From the NCBI RefSeq assembly GCF_001421165.1, contig NZ_LMKB01000001.1:171259-235258 (forward strand): a DNA stretch of 64,000 nt, in the 5' to 3' direction. This document shows positions 35,238-45,500 of the stretch, one piece after another. The position numbers and the translations under genes are program-made. Origin of the DNA: Frigoribacterium sp. Leaf8 (GTDB lineage Bacteria > Actinomycetota > Actinomycetes > Actinomycetales > Microbacteriaceae). The notes beneath the pieces were generated by a model. The model saw only the letters and a program-made list of their open reading frames with translations. It had not been told where the DNA came from and did not search any database. Numbering within the stretch: the stretch's first letter is position 1; each line of letters begins with the position of its first letter.

Positions 35238-35827
35238 GCGGTGGGCTCCTGTTCGAGGGTGGTCGTTCCGTTGGCGATGTCGAGCACGGTCTGGACGAGC
35301 AGTTCGCGCTCGACGACCTTGATGCGGTCGTGCAGCGACGACTCGTCGTCGCCGGGCAGGACGGGGATGCGACGCTGGGCGAGGATCGGGCCGCTGTCGA
35401 CGCCCTCGTCGACGACGATGACGCTCGCGCCCGTCTGCTCGACGCCCGCCGCGAGCGCGTCGCGCACGCCGTGCGCGCCGGGGAACTCGGGCAGGTAGGC
35501 GGGGTGCGTGTTGATGAGGTTCGGTGCGAGGGCGGCGACGACCCGCGGCGGCACGAGCCGCATGAAACCGCTGAGCACGACGAGGTCGGGCTGCCACTGC
35601 TCGATCTGGGCCAACAGCTCGTCACCCCAGGCGGCACGGTCGGCGAAGTTCGAGAAGGCGACCGAGAAGGTCGGCACCCCGAAGTGCTCGGCGTGCTCGA
35701 AGCCGTCGGCCTCGCGGTCGGCGCCGACGGCGACCACCCGGGCGGGGTACTCGGCGTCGCTCGCGGCCTCGAGCAGAGCCCGGAGGTTCGAGCCGCCACC
35801 GGAGATGAGCACCACGAGCTTCAGCAC
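35234..35827 (-). CDS. purN: Phosphoribosylglycinamide formyltransferase
   Basis: PurN transfers a formyl group from 10-formyl-THF to GAR in purine synthesis. At 197 residues it has family length and carries the N-terminal [18 protein letters not shown], the catalytic [20 protein letters not shown] (Asn-His) and [14 protein letters not shown] (catalytic Asp). It starts with GTG; TAGGCT lies six bases upstream. It is followed by purH with an ATGA overlap. Gene order with perM and sucCD matches that of Mycobacterium. Confidence 0.96.
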   Translation of the reverse strand: MLKLVVLISGGGSNLRALLEAASDAEYPARVVAVGADREADGFEHAEHFGVPTFSVAFSNFADRAAWGDELLAQIEQWQPDLVVLSGFMRLVPPRVVAALAPNLINTHPAYLPEFPGAHGVRDALAAGVEQTGASVIVVDEGVDSGPILAQRRIPVLPGDDESSLHDRIKVVERELLVQTVLDIANGTTTLEQEPTA

Positions 35828-35833
35828 CAGGCA

Positions 35834-35839
35834 AGCCTA
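35834..35839 (-). promoter_or_regulatory. Candidate -10 of purN-purH
   Basis: TAGGCT is six bases before the GTG start, with no ribosome-binding site between. This fits leaderless initiation. Confidence 0.5.
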
Positions 35840-35893
35840 GCGGCCCGGGCACGCGCACCGGGGGGGCGGTCGGCGGTCCGTCGGACGACGGCG

Positions 35894-37267
35894 TCAGCGC
35901 GTGATGCCCTCGATGCGCTCGGTGTCGTCGCCGTCGCGCCGCAGGGTGGTCACGGGCACAGGGCCCGTCGGCGTGTCGTCGTCGACGACCGGGTCGTCGT
36001 GCCGCTTCGCGCCGAAGCCGTCCGGCGTCGTCTCGGCTCGATCACCCGCGAACCTCGGTGGCGTCACGACCATCGCGAGCACGCCGGCGACGGCGAACTC
36101 GAGCGCCGCGAACCCGCCGACCAGCAGCGGGTCGGGTCCGACGTCGGTCAGGCGTCCGGGCCCGGCCGAGCCGGAGGCCGCCCAGGCGAGCAGACCGAGC
36201 AGCGCTCCCCCGACGAGCCCGCCGACGACCGCGACGACGATGCGGCGGACCAGGTCGTCGACCCCGTACCCGGCGAGCATCCGTTGCAGCCGCGGCCTCA
36301 GGAGGGTCGCGCAGACGTACGCGGCGACGACCGGGACCAGCAGCCCGACGAAACCGAACGTCAGGTCGGCGGTGGGCAGGGCGCCGAGGAAGGGGATCGC
36401 GGGCATCGGGCCGACGGCGGTGCCCAGGGGCGAGATCGACGACCCGGTGCCGATGGCGAAGCCTGGGCCGACCAGCCACGACGCCGCCCACACGACGACG
36501 TCGGGGAGCAGGGCGAGTTGACCGAGCGTCAACGCGAGCCCTCCGAGGAACCCGCCGTGCGCGCCTTCGTACAGGGTGATGATCTGGGCGTAGTTCGTCA
36601 CGATCAGCACCGAGACGATCAGGGCCGACACGGCCAGGACGGCGGATGCGGCCACGGTCCCGAGCCGCAGTCCGGCGGCCGCGATGCCGGTCACCTGTCG
36701 GGGCAGTCGCGACAGGAGGCCGATCACGGCACCGGTCACGGGGTCGGCGGCCTCACCCCGACGCCGGCGCGTGACCTCCGCCATGGCCACGACGGGCACG
36801 GCGTACACGAGCGCGGGCAGGAGCGTGCCCTGCCACAACGACGGGCGTGCGAGCTCGTGCTGCGCGGAGGCCGCCAGGGCGAGGGACAGCAGGGCGAAGG
36901 TGCCGATGGTCACGAGCACGCCCGTCAGGCGGTGCGCGGTCTCGGCCGCGGCGCGGCCGGCGCGGATGCCCATCAGCACCGTGAGCAGGGCGAAGCCGAG
37001 CGCGGCCAGCGAGATGACGATGGGGGCGTCCGCCCCGGGGATGCCGGTCGCCGCGGCCGCGTCGGCGCTGAGCTGGACGGTCAGGTCGGCGCCGTGCCCG
37101 ACGAGCCACGAGTCGACGGCTGCGCGCCAGAAGACGACCCAGTCGATCTGCAGGCCGTACTGGAACGCCCAGAGCGAGGTCAGCACGACGAGGGGGATGC
37201 CGACGCCGATGGCCACGACGAGCAGGGCTTCGAGCGCGGAGAAGAGAGCGGTGACTGGGCGGTTCAT
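35894..37267 (-). CDS. perM: PerM/DUF6350-like multi-pass membrane protein
   Basis: The 457-residue membrane protein has about ten hydrophobic segments and a charged C-terminal tail of about 60 residues. Sequence character and position between sucD and purN match the mycobacterial PerM locus, where the protein supports cell division and survival under stress. ATG 37267 is favoured because TACAGT lies eight bases upstream. The frame stays open further upstream, but that part overlaps the hairpin region and has no membrane character. Confidence 0.85.
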   Translation of the reverse strand: MNRPVTALFSALEALLVVAIGVGIPLVVLTSLWAFQYGLQIDWVVFWRAAVDSWLVGHGADLTVQLSADAAAATGIPGADAPIVISLAALGFALLTVLMGIRAGRAAAETAHRLTGVLVTIGTFALLSLALAASAQHELARPSLWQGTLLPALVYAVPVVAMAEVTRRRRGEAADPVTGAVIGLLSRLPRQVTGIAAAGLRLGTVAASAVLAVSALIVSVLIVTNYAQIITLYEGAHGGFLGGLALTLGQLALLPDVVVWAASWLVGPGFAIGTGSSISPLGTAVGPMPAIPFLGALPTADLTFGFVGLLVPVVAAYVCATLLRPRLQRMLAGYGVDDLVRRIVVAVVGGLVGGALLGLLAWAASGSAGPGRLTDVGPDPLLVGGFAALEFAVAGVLAMVVTPPRFAGDRAETTPDGFGAKRHDDPVVDDDTPTGPVPVTTLRRDGDDTERIEGITR

Positions 37268-37275
37268 CGCGAGCG

Positions 37276-37281
37276 ACTGTA
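37276..37281 (-). promoter_or_regulatory. Candidate -10 of perM
   Basis: TACAGT lies eight bases before the ATG at 37267, with no ribosome-binding site visible. Confidence 0.45.
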
Positions 37282-37362
37282 CCGGTGCCGACCGGGGCCG
37301 GCCTGCTGCCCCGCCGCCCGCGACGACGACGCCGCTCCGCACCCGCCGGCCCGCCCGCACGA

Positions 37363-37425
37363 CGACGGGCGTGTCCGTCGTGGCCGGCGTCCGAGGACGA
37401 CCAGCCGTGACGAACACGCCCGTCG
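37363..37425 (-). terminator. Long imperfect hairpin after sucD
   Basis: Arms CGACGGGCGTGT (37363-37374) and ACACGCCCGTCG (37414-37425) pair perfectly. The 39-base interior contains further pairing (GTCC with GGAC and CGTC with GACG-like pairs). It lies between the sucD stop and perM and should end the sucCD transcript. Confidence 0.65.
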
Positions 37426-37426
37426 A

Positions 37427-37440
37427 GGAGGCGCGGGTCG
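37427..37440 (+). repeat. Exact copy of dispersed 14-mer at the 3' end of sucD
   Basis: The copy sits between the sucD stop codon (37445) and the terminator hairpin, which it directly abuts. Confidence 0.8.
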
Positions 37441-37444
37441 GCCC

Positions 37445-38332
37445 CTACAGGGAGGCGTAGACCTCGCGGAGCAGCGCCGCGGTCTCGCTCGGCGTCTTGC
37501 CGACCTTGACGCCAGCGGCTTCGAGCGCCTCTTTCTTCGCCTGGGCGGTGCCGGCCGAGCCGGACACGATCGCACCGGCGTGGCCCATCGTCTTGCCCTC
37601 GGGGGCGGTGAAGCCCGCGACGTAGCCGACGACGGGTTTGGTGACGTGTGCCTTGATGTAGTCGGCGGCACGCTCTTCGGCGTCGCCGCCGATCTCGCCG
37701 ATCATGACGATCGCCTTGGTGTCGGGGTCGGCCTCGAACGCCTCGAGGGCGTCGATGTGCGTCGTGCCGATGACCGGGTCGCCACCGATGCCGATGGCGG
37801 TCGAGAAGCCGAGGTCGCGCAGCTCGAACATCATCTGGTAGGTCAGGGTGCCCGACTTCGAGACCAGGCCGATGGGCCCCGAGCCCGAGATCGAGGCGGG
37901 CGTGATGCCCACCAGCGACTCGCCGGGCGTGATGATGCCGGGGCAGTTCGGGCCGATGATGCGGGTCGTTCCGCCCTTGGCCTTGGCGAGCGCCCAGAAC
38001 TCGGCGCTGTCCTGCACCGGGATGCCCTCGGTGATGACGACGACGAGCGGCACCTCGGCCTCGATGGCCTCGACGACGGCGTCCTTGGCGAACGCCGGCG
38101 GCACGAAGACGATCGAGACGTCCGCGCCGGTCTCGGCGACGGCCTCGGTCACGGTGCCGAAGACGGGGAGCTCGACGTCACCGTGGGTGACGGTCGTGCC
38201 GGCCTTGCGGGCGTTGACGCCACCCACGACCTTCGTGCCCGCCTTGAGCATGAGTGCGGTGTGCTTGGTGCCCTCGCCGCCGGTGATGCCCTGGACGATG
38301 ACCTTGCTGTCCTTGTTGAGGAAGATCGACAT
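37445..38332 (-). CDS. sucD: Succinyl-CoA synthetase alpha subunit
   Basis: SucD forms succinyl-CoA synthetase with SucC in the TCA cycle. The 295-residue product has the CoA-binding Rossmann start ([22 protein letters not shown]), a central [13 protein letters not shown] and the phosphohistidine loop [12 protein letters not shown]. It follows sucC after 15 bases. Confidence 0.97.
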   Translation of the reverse strand: MSIFLNKDSKVIVQGITGGEGTKHTALMLKAGTKVVGGVNARKAGTTVTHGDVELPVFGTVTEAVAETGADVSIVFVPPAFAKDAVVEAIEAEVPLVVVITEGIPVQDSAEFWALAKAKGGTTRIIGPNCPGIITPGESLVGITPASISGSGPIGLVSKSGTLTYQMMFELRDLGFSTAIGIGGDPVIGTTHIDALEAFEADPDTKAIVMIGEIGGDAEERAADYIKAHVTKPVVGYVAGFTAPEGKTMGHAGAIVSGSAGTAQAKKEALEAAGVKVGKTPSETAALLREVYASL

Positions 38333-38347
38333 TGTTCTGTGCAGTCC

Positions 38348-39511
38348 TTACTTCGAAGCCAGCTCGGCGGCCTTGTCGGCAGCCTCGTCCATGGTCGCGA
38401 CGACGGTGACCAGCGGGTGGGCCGCCTCCGCCAGGATGCGTCGACCCTCGTCGACGTTGTTGCCGTCGAGTCGCACGACGAGCGGCTTGGTGGCCGCGTC
38501 GCCGAGGATGCCGAGGGCGGCGACGATGCCGTTGGCGACCGCGTCACAGGCGGTGATGCCACCGAAGACGTTGACGAAGACGCTCTTGACCTGGGCGTCG
38601 CCCAGGATCACGTCGAGCCCCGCCGCCATGACCTCGGCGCTCGCTCCGCCGCCGATGTCGAGGAAGTTGGCGGGCTTGACGCCGCCGTGCGCCTCGCCGG
38701 CGTACGCGACGACGTCCAGCGTCGACATGACGAGACCTGCACCGTTGCCGATGATGCCGACCTCGCCGTCGAGCTTCACGTAGTTGAGGCCGGCGGCCTT
38801 GGCCTTCGCCTCGAGCGGGTCGGCCGCGTCGGCGTCCTCGAGCTCGGCGTGGCCGGGGTGACGGAACTCGGCGTTCTCGTCGATGGAGACCTTGCCGTCG
38901 AGGGCGACGATGTCGCCCTGCTCGGTGAGCACGAGCGGGTTGACCTCGACGAGGGTCGCGTCCTCGCCCTCGTAGACGGCGTAGAGCTTCACCAGGACGG
39001 GGGCGACCTTCTCGACGAGCTCGTCGGGGAACCCGCCGGCCTTCGCGATCTCGGTGGCCTTCGCGAGGTCGATGCCCGCGCGGGGGTCGACCTCGATGCG
39101 CGCCAACGCGTCGGGCTTCTCGACGGCGAGCTGCTCGATCTCCATGCCGCCCTCGACGCTGCAGAGCGACAGGTACGAACGGTTGGCACGGTCGAGCAGC
39201 ACCGAGAAGTAGAACTCGCGGGCGATCTGGGCGCCGCCGGCGATCATGACGCGCTTGACGACGTGGCCCTTGATGTCGAGCCCGAGGATGTCCTTCGCCG
39301 CGGCCTCGGCGTCGTCCGGGGTCTTCGCCACCTTGACGCCGCCGGCCTTGCCTCGGCCGCCGACCTTGACCTGGGCCTTCACGACGGTGACGCCACCCAG
39401 CTTCTCGGACGCCGCTCGCGCCTCCTCGGGGGTGTCGGCCACGATGCCCGGCAGCACGGGCACGCCGTACTGCTCGAACAGGTCTCTGGCCTGGTACTCG
39501 AAAAGATCCAC
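38348..39511 (-). CDS. sucC: Succinyl-CoA synthetase beta subunit
   Basis: The ATP-grasp subunit, about 387 residues, has the N-terminus [46 protein letters not shown] (metal binding), [12 protein letters not shown] and a C-terminal [10 protein letters not shown]. The GTG at 39511 is chosen because the family begins at VDLFEYQA and GGAAG lies a few bases upstream. The dispersed motif occurs once in-frame, read P-E-E-A-R-A, in a variable helix. Confidence 0.97.
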   Translation of the reverse strand: MDLFEYQARDLFEQYGVPVLPGIVADTPEEARAASEKLGGVTVVKAQVKVGGRGKAGGVKVAKTPDDAEAAAKDILGLDIKGHVVKRVMIAGGAQIAREFYFSVLLDRANRSYLSLCSVEGGMEIEQLAVEKPDALARIEVDPRAGIDLAKATEIAKAGGFPDELVEKVAPVLVKLYAVYEGEDATLVEVNPLVLTEQGDIVALDGKVSIDENAEFRHPGHAELEDADAADPLEAKAKAAGLNYVKLDGEVGIIGNGAGLVMSTLDVVAYAGEAHGGVKPANFLDIGGGASAEVMAAGLDVILGDAQVKSVFVNVFGGITACDAVANGIVAALGILGDAATKPLVVRLDGNNVDEGRRILAEAAHPLVTVVATMDEAADKAAELASK

Positions 39512-39556
39512 GCTGTTCTTCCAATCCGCATCGCTGCGTCGTCTCACCATGATCCG

Positions 39557-39608
39557 TCTCGACATCGAGCCATCTCGACATGAAGACATATGGGCCGCGG
39601 TCAGCCTA
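39557..39608 (-). promoter_or_regulatory. sucC upstream region with direct repeats and -10-like hexamers
   Basis: TCTCGACAT occurs twice (39557-39565, 39573-39581), 16 bases apart. TATGTC (complement of 39585-39590) and TAGGCT (complement of 39603-39608) are possible -10 elements for sucC on the minus strand. The repeats may be a regulator site, but I cannot name the protein. Confidence 0.35.
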
Positions 39609-39723
39609 GCGGGCGACCCCAGGGGTACGCCGAGCGGGGCGTCTGCTGTGAGCATCGGGGGCCCGCTGCCGCCTGGGGAGTAGACGAGAGACACCCCGAC
39701 AGAACCAGAAGACGGAGACACGC

Positions 39724-40134
39724 ATGTCGAAAGAGAAGAACCTCGCCACGCAGGAGCGCCTCGGCGAGATCCTGACCGCCCGTGAGATCGACCGCCTCGG
39801 CGAGGGTTTCCACGCCGACGTCGTCGACCACGACCCGGCCCCCGACGCACCCGCCGGCCTCGCCGGCATCCAGGCCTTCTGGACCGAGTTCTTCGCGGCC
39901 TTCCCCGACGCCGACCTCGCGGTCGAGACCCTCGTCGCCGACGACGAGAACGTCACCGCCGTCTTCACGATCTCGGGCACGCACACCGGCACGTTCCAGG
40001 GCGCGGAACCCACGGGCAAGTCGTTCACCGTGCGCGGCATCCAGGTCGGCCGGTTCGACGAGGACGGCCTGCTCGTCGAGCGCTGGGGCGCCACCGACGA
40101 GGCCGGCATGAAGCAGCAACTCGGTCTGGCCTGA
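39724..40134 (+). CDS. SnoaL-like ester cyclase-family protein
   Basis: The 136-residue NTF2-like protein has the pattern [29 protein letters not shown] then [40 protein letters not shown]. This matches SnoaL-like cyclases and related small hydrolase-like proteins. The substrate is unknown. GGAG precedes the ATG by six bases. It is divergent from sucC and may be cotranscribed with the next small gene. Confidence 0.88.
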   Translation: MSKEKNLATQERLGEILTAREIDRLGEGFHADVVDHDPAPDAPAGLAGIQAFWTEFFAAFPDADLAVETLVADDENVTAVFTISGTHTGTFQGAEPTGKSFTVRGIQVGRFDEDGLLVERWGATDEAGMKQQLGLA

Positions 40135-40177
40135 GCCGCTCCCCCACCACCCCGCACCGCCTTCGAGAGGACACACC

Positions 40178-40411
40178 ATGAGCGACACCAACACCCCCGC
40201 AGCATCGGGCGAGCAGCCCTACGACCAGGCCGACGAGTTCGCCGAGTCCGAGCAGATCGCGACGAACGACGCCGTGGCCGGCGAGACGGTCTTCCCCGGC
40301 GTCGGCGAGGGCAACGACGGCCCCACCGGTGGCGCGCCCCGCGAGGGCTCGCCCGAGTACGCCTCGAACGACCTCGAGGGCGACGAGATCGACCTCGACG
40401 AGACCGAGTGA
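40178..40411 (+). CDS. Small acidic protein of unknown function (77 aa)
   Basis: The product is highly acidic and probably disordered (many Asp, Glu, Gly, Pro; ends DLEGDEIDLDETE). A clear ribosome-binding site (GAGAGGA) precedes the ATG, and a strong terminator follows 20 bases after its stop. No known domain is visible. Confidence 0.75.
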   Translation: MSDTNTPAASGEQPYDQADEFAESEQIATNDAVAGETVFPGVGEGNDGPTGGAPREGSPEYASNDLEGDEIDLDETE

Positions 40412-40430
40412 CCTCGGTCACCACCGTCTG

Positions 40431-40467
40431 ACGACGCCCCCGCCGCACCTCGCGGCGGGGGCGTCGT
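40431..40467 (+). terminator. Strong rho-independent-type hairpin
   Basis: ACGACGCCCCCGCCGC (40431-40446) pairs perfectly over 16 bases with 40452-40467 around the loop ACCTC, followed by TTGC. It ends the two-gene unit 39724-40411. Confidence 0.85.
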
Positions 40468-40566
40468 TGCATCACGGCTCCTCCCCCGGCGTGTGTCAGC
40501 GGGAACCGTGCACAGGAGGCGCGGTGCCGGCCTCGGCAGCCGGGGTGGCTGCCCGATCGTCGGTGC

Positions 40567-42507
40567 ATGACATCACCAACGAAGGCCCTCGGGCCCCCCA
40601 GACGGCGCCTCGCGCTCGCCCTCGCCCTGTTGTTCTCGGTCGCCGTCGGGCTGCTCGGCCACGCTCCGGCCGCCGCCGTGACCGGCACGGGACTCGGCCC
40701 GGGCCACCTCTGGCGTGGCGACGACGTCTCGTGGCTCGGTACCTACCGACTCGACGACGGCACCCAGGCGTTCTGCCTCGAAGCAGGGAAGAGCTCGCCC
40801 GTCGGCAACCACTACGACACGACCACGGGTGGTGACGTGATCGGCGTCTCGACCGACGACCACGCGCGGCTCGCGTACATCGCCCGCACCTGGGGCGGCA
40901 CGACCGACGCCGACACGGCCGCCGCGGGACAGCTCGCGGTCTGGACCATCACCGGCCTGAACGGCCACACGCAGCGGTACTACGCCGGCCGTGCCAACGA
41001 GCGGTGGCCGATCGTGCTCGAACGCGCGAACCAGATGCTCGCCGAGGCCTCGTCGGCCGCGTCGAAATCCGTCGCGGCATCGATCACCGTCGAACTCTCG
41101 GACGACGGCACCGGGCTGATCCGCCCCGACCTCACGGTCGACCGTGTGGCGGGCGGGCCGACGAGCCTCGAACCGACACATGCAGGCACGGTCACCCTGG
41201 ACGGCGCCGTGTTCGCGGACGGCTCGACCACGGCCGTCGTCCGCAACGGCGAGGGCGTGTCCGTCGTCGCCACCGGTGACGCTGCCCACGTCACCGTGAA
41301 CGCCTCGGTCGAGTTCGTCGACCTGCCGTACGGACGGGTGACCACGGTGGGGAACAGCCCCGCGGGCTCACAGATGATCCTCTTCTCGGGCGGGGTCGCG
41401 GCCTCCGCCTCCGAAGCCGCGAGTGTCGAGCAGCTGTCGCCCCTGCCGTTCCAGCCCACGGTGTCGACCGTCACCAGCGACACCGTGGCCGAGACCGGGA
41501 CGGTCGTCACCGACCAGGTGACGCTCGGCGTGCGGCCCGGAGACGGGCTCCTGTCCGAGTGGGGTCGATACGACGACGCGGGGAGCTGGCGTCCCGTACC
41601 GGTCACGGTGCGGAGCCGCCTGCTGGGGCCCTTCCTCGCTCCGGTGGTCGAGGCCGCCGCGTGGCCGGACGACGCCCCGCTGGTCTGCGAGGTCGCCCTC
41701 GAGGTAGTCGACGGTCCTGGCACCTACTCGACGCCGGGCTGCGAGCTGCCCGCCGGCGGTTACTACACGTGGGTCGAGACCATCGATCCTGCGGACACTC
41801 CGGTCGAAGCGGGGCGTGACCGGGTGGGTTCCTGGCGCTCTCCCTTCGGCACGGCGACCGAGACGACGTTCGTGCCCTGGACGCCGACCATCTCGACCGT
41901 GGTGTCCGACGCCGAGATCGACCCTGGTGTCTGCGTCAGCGACGAACTCACCGTCGTCGACCTCCATCCCGACGTCCCCGGAGGGGTCGACGTCGAGTCG
42001 GTGCTCGTCGGACCGTTCGCCGAGGCCCCCGAGGTGGGAAGCGACCTCGGACCGATCGGCCGCCTCGACCCGGACCTGATCGTGGCCCGCGAGACGGTGG
42101 CCACCAGCGAGGACGGCACCTACGCCACACCCTGCGTCACGCTCGAGCGACCTGGCACGTACGTCTTCCTGTTCTCGTCGGAGGGGTCGGCGGCCGCCGA
42201 GGACGGCAGCAGGATCGTGCCGGCCTTCGCCGACACCACCGTCTACCGGAGCGAGATGACGACCGTCCGACAACCGGTGCCGGCCGATGCCCCCGCGCCT
42301 CCGGCGAGGCTGGCCTTCACCGGTTCGACCGGTGGAGGGCAACCGTTGCTCGTCGCCCTCGGCATCATGGGTACCGGCTTGGTGCTCGTGACGGCGGCAG
42401 GTGCGCTGCACCTTCGGAGGCGCCGCCCGTCCCGGGGCTCGGAGACTGCCTGCCGTGCGGTCGAGACCGACGCCCTGTCGTCGTTCGGCCTGGGCGAGGC
42501 GCGATGA
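40567..42507 (+). CDS. Sortase-anchored thioester-domain (TED) surface adhesin
   Basis: The 646-residue protein has a signal peptide (basic start, then LALALALLFSVAVGLL, cleavage near AAA at 35-37). It carries a thioester domain with Cys70 in QAFCLEAGK and Gln122 in AAGQLAVWTITG, the pair that forms an internal Cys-Gln thioester in Gram-positive adhesins. Two Ig-like modules follow with a shared start (F-Q-P-T-V-S-T-V and W-T-P-T-I-S-T-V). An LAFTG sorting signal (582-586), a hydrophobic helix and an R-R-R-R stop come next. A 30-residue tail after the arginines is unusual for sortase substrates. TEDs can form covalent bonds with host or surface amines. No sortase gene lies in the window; LAxTG suits class E sortases. 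The gene is convergent with the type VII locus. Confidence 0.88.
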   Translation: MTSPTKALGPPRRRLALALALLFSVAVGLLGHAPAAAVTGTGLGPGHLWRGDDVSWLGTYRLDDGTQAFCLEAGKSSPVGNHYDTTTGGDVIGVSTDDHARLAYIARTWGGTTDADTAAAGQLAVWTITGLNGHTQRYYAGRANERWPIVLERANQMLAEASSAASKSVAASITVELSDDGTGLIRPDLTVDRVAGGPTSLEPTHAGTVTLDGAVFADGSTTAVVRNGEGVSVVATGDAAHVTVNASVEFVDLPYGRVTTVGNSPAGSQMILFSGGVAASASEAASVEQLSPLPFQPTVSTVTSDTVAETGTVVTDQVTLGVRPGDGLLSEWGRYDDAGSWRPVPVTVRSRLLGPFLAPVVEAAAWPDDAPLVCEVALEVVDGPGTYSTPGCELPAGGYYTWVETIDPADTPVEAGRDRVGSWRSPFGTATETTFVPWTPTISTVVSDAEIDPGVCVSDELTVVDLHPDVPGGVDVESVLVGPFAEAPEVGSDLGPIGRLDPDLIVARETVATSEDGTYATPCVTLERPGTYVFLFSSEGSAAAEDGSRIVPAFADTTVYRSEMTTVRQPVPADAPAPPARLAFTGSTGGGQPLLVALGIMGTGLVLVTAAGALHLRRRRPSRGSETACRAVETDALSSFGLGEAR

Positions 42508-42542
42508 GCCCCCGGGTGCAGGTGCCCCGAAGCGGCCCGGGC

Positions 42543-45500
42543 TCACCCGGCCCGGTCGAACGGCACCTGCACCCGGACGGCTCGACCGCTGCCGTCGTCC
42601 ACGAGGGCGAACCCTGGCGTCGGCCGGTCGGCGAGGTCGGACTTCGTCAGCCGGAGCCCCACCTGGTCACCTTCATTGGGCAGCTGTGGGCTGAGCACGG
42701 CGCCGCACCGGTTGTTCCTCACGTCGACCTGCCAGCCGGCCCACCCGGACAACACCTCGCCGGTCGTCCCGGCCACGACGAGTGCGCGACCGGTGTCGGG
42801 GCACGACCTGAGGAACTCCGCGAGCCACTCGCCCGCGGGGCAGTCCTTGAGGTGTTCGCCGTCGTCGATGACGAGCACGCGAGGGCCGTCGGCGTCTGCG
42901 AAGAAGGGCGCGAGGAGGGCCTCCTCGACGGTCCGGGTGGTGATCACCGCGACCACGCCGGGCAACCCCTCGAGCGCCCGCAGCGGCGATCGCCGTGGGG
43001 CGACGACGACCACTCCGATGCGCTGGGCCGTGAGCGACCGGACGACGGCTACCAGGACGGTGCTGCGCCCGCTCTTCGGGGGGCCCGTCACGACATAGCT
43101 GCCCGGGCCGTCGGCGAGGTCGGGACCCCACGGAACGAGGTCGTCGCCACCGACGCCGATCAAGGCGAAGACGCTCGCCGGGTCAGCCGCTCCCCGGCGG
43201 GACCAGGCGTCGTCGAACGAGATGGGGCCCGCCAGTTCGTCGACGCGGAAGGGCCGACGGGCGGCAGGAACATCACGGTCACGGTGAGCCGCCGACGCCG
43301 CCCGCCGTCTCAGCGCCTCGGCCTGCGCCTGCCCCGTGGCCTCGGCATCGATCAAGGCGACCTGCGTCTCGATCGAGGTCTCGGCGGTGAAGCCCCGCCC
43401 TGGGGGCAGGACGTCGGGCAGTGCCCGCGCGTTCAGACCGGCGAGGGCGTAGTCGGCCCGGTCGGTCAGGCGCAGGAGCAGCTTGTCGTCGACCAGGGCG
43501 GCGAGCCGGCCCGCGACGAGCTGCCGGTCACCCGTGACGAGCACGTGGAGCCCGACCGCGGCACCCTCACGCAAGAGCACCCCCACCTGGTCGACGAGCT
43601 TGCCGTGCTCGATCTCGGCGAAGCTGCCCGTGAACCCTTCCCACCGGTCGATCATGACGACCAGGTGCGGCAGGCGGTCCCCCTCGGGAGAGGCTCGTCG
43701 CTGCTCGACCACGCCCGCATGACCTCCCGCTGCGAACACCTGTTGCCGCCGGTAGGTCTCGTCGACGAGCTTCGTCAGCAGGCGCCGGACCCGGTCGAGC
43801 TGGGTCCGCTGGACGACGGCTCCGACGTGCGGAAGGCTCTCGAGCGGCAGCAGGGCACCGCTGCCGCAGTCGATGCCGTAGAGGTGCACGTCGGCGCAGC
43901 TCGTCCGGTCGGCGAGGGAGGCCGCGACCGTGCGGAGCACCTGCGAGCGTCCCGTCCGCGGGGCGCCGACGACGAAGAGATGCCCCAGGGTCTGCAGGTC
44001 GAGCGCGGCCGGGGCCTGGTGCTGTTCGGCCGGGAAGTCCTGCCGACCGAAGGGCAGCACGGCCACGTCGCCGGGGACGCACACGTCGACGTCCGAGCCC
44101 GTCCGGGACCCTGCCAGGTCGTCGAGCACGAGCCTGTCGGGCAAGGCGTCGAGCCACGGACGATGCGGGCGAGGAATCCCGAGACGGGTGCAGGCCGCGG
44201 CGAGCGCGTCGACGAGCTCGGCCAGGTCGGTGCGACCGACGGACTCGGTCGTCGTCCGTGGCGGCGGCTCGGCCACGACCCGCCCGAGGTCCCGCCAGTC
44301 GAGCGGACTCGACCACACCTCGGGCACGACCTCGGCCACCGCCCCGGGGCGTCGGCCACCGACACGGCCTGCCTGGAACGGGACGAGTGCACTGGCCCCC
44401 AATCGGACGAAGGCGCGACCCGGTGTCGACTTGGAGATGCCGGCCGCGTCACCCGCGTCGATGACGTCGCTGCTCTCACCTGCATCGGTCACGCGAAGGG
44501 CGATCCTCAGGTTCGTGTTCGCCCTGATGTCGCCGGTGACGACGCCCGTCGGCCGCTGCGTCGCGAGCACGAGGTGGATTCCGAGAGAACGCCCGCGCTG
44601 GGCGATGTTGACGAGGCCGGTCACGAAGTCCGGCAACTCGCGGACCATGCTGGCGAACTCGTCGATCACGATCAGGAGGCGCGGCAACGGAGGCCTCGCA
44701 TCGTCACCGACCGCGCCCTCCACGTAGTCCTCGAGGTCCTTCGCTCCGGCGTCGGCGAGGAGGTGCTCGCGGCGTCGCAGCTCGGCCCCGAGCGAGTGCA
44801 ACGCCCGCTCCACGAGGTGCGTGTCGAGGTCGGTGACCATCCCGACGGTGTGGGGCAGCGGCGCGAAGTCCCGGAACGCGGCACCACCCTTGTAGTCGAC
44901 GAGGACGAACGTCATCCACTCGGGGGTGTTCGCGGCGGCGAGCGACGCGACCATGCTCTGCAGCAACTCGGACTTGCCGGAGCCGGTCGTGCCTGCCACG
45001 AGACCGTGCGGACCGTCCCTGCGGAGGTCGAATGCGAACGGGCCGTCGAGACTGTCTCCGATGACGACCTCGGTCGTGGGGCCCGTGCGAGCCCATCGGT
45101 CGAGTACGGCCTCGACGGTGGGGGGTTCGAGCTGCAGCACGTCGAGCAGCCGGGAACGCGCCGGGAGCCCGCCCGTTCCGTCGCCGTCGTCGACGTCGAC
45201 CACCGGGGCGACGGCCCGGGCGACGGCCTCGAACCAACCGACGGGCAGCAGGTCGGCCTTGACCTCGCGCACGTCGGCGGTGCGGTGCACGTCGAGGGAA
45301 TGCCGCGCGAGGCCGCAGGTGACGACGGCGACGCACTCCTCGGGAAGGGATCGGCGTTCGGCGTCGACGCACACGGCGTAGACGCCGACGGAGGGCCCGT
45401 CCCGCAGGACGCGGACGAGCCCGGGCAGTGCCCGCAACCGCCGCGCACCGTCGACGACGAGGACGATGTCGGTGGCCGCACGGAGGGTCCCCTGCGACTC

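Noticed and set aside
37425-37445. Treating each dispersed-motif copy as a ribosome-binding site because it contains GGAGG
   Set aside because: Only the copy at 8867 is correctly placed before a start codon. Most are inside genes or at 3' ends, and many lie on the wrong strand.
35330-39583. A 1417-codon open frame on the plus strand, opposite purN, perM, sucD and sucC
   Set aside because: It is an antisense shadow of GC-rich genes. The opposite strand encodes five recognisable proteins with proper starts, and the shadow product has no domain and an abnormal His/Asp/Gly-rich composition.
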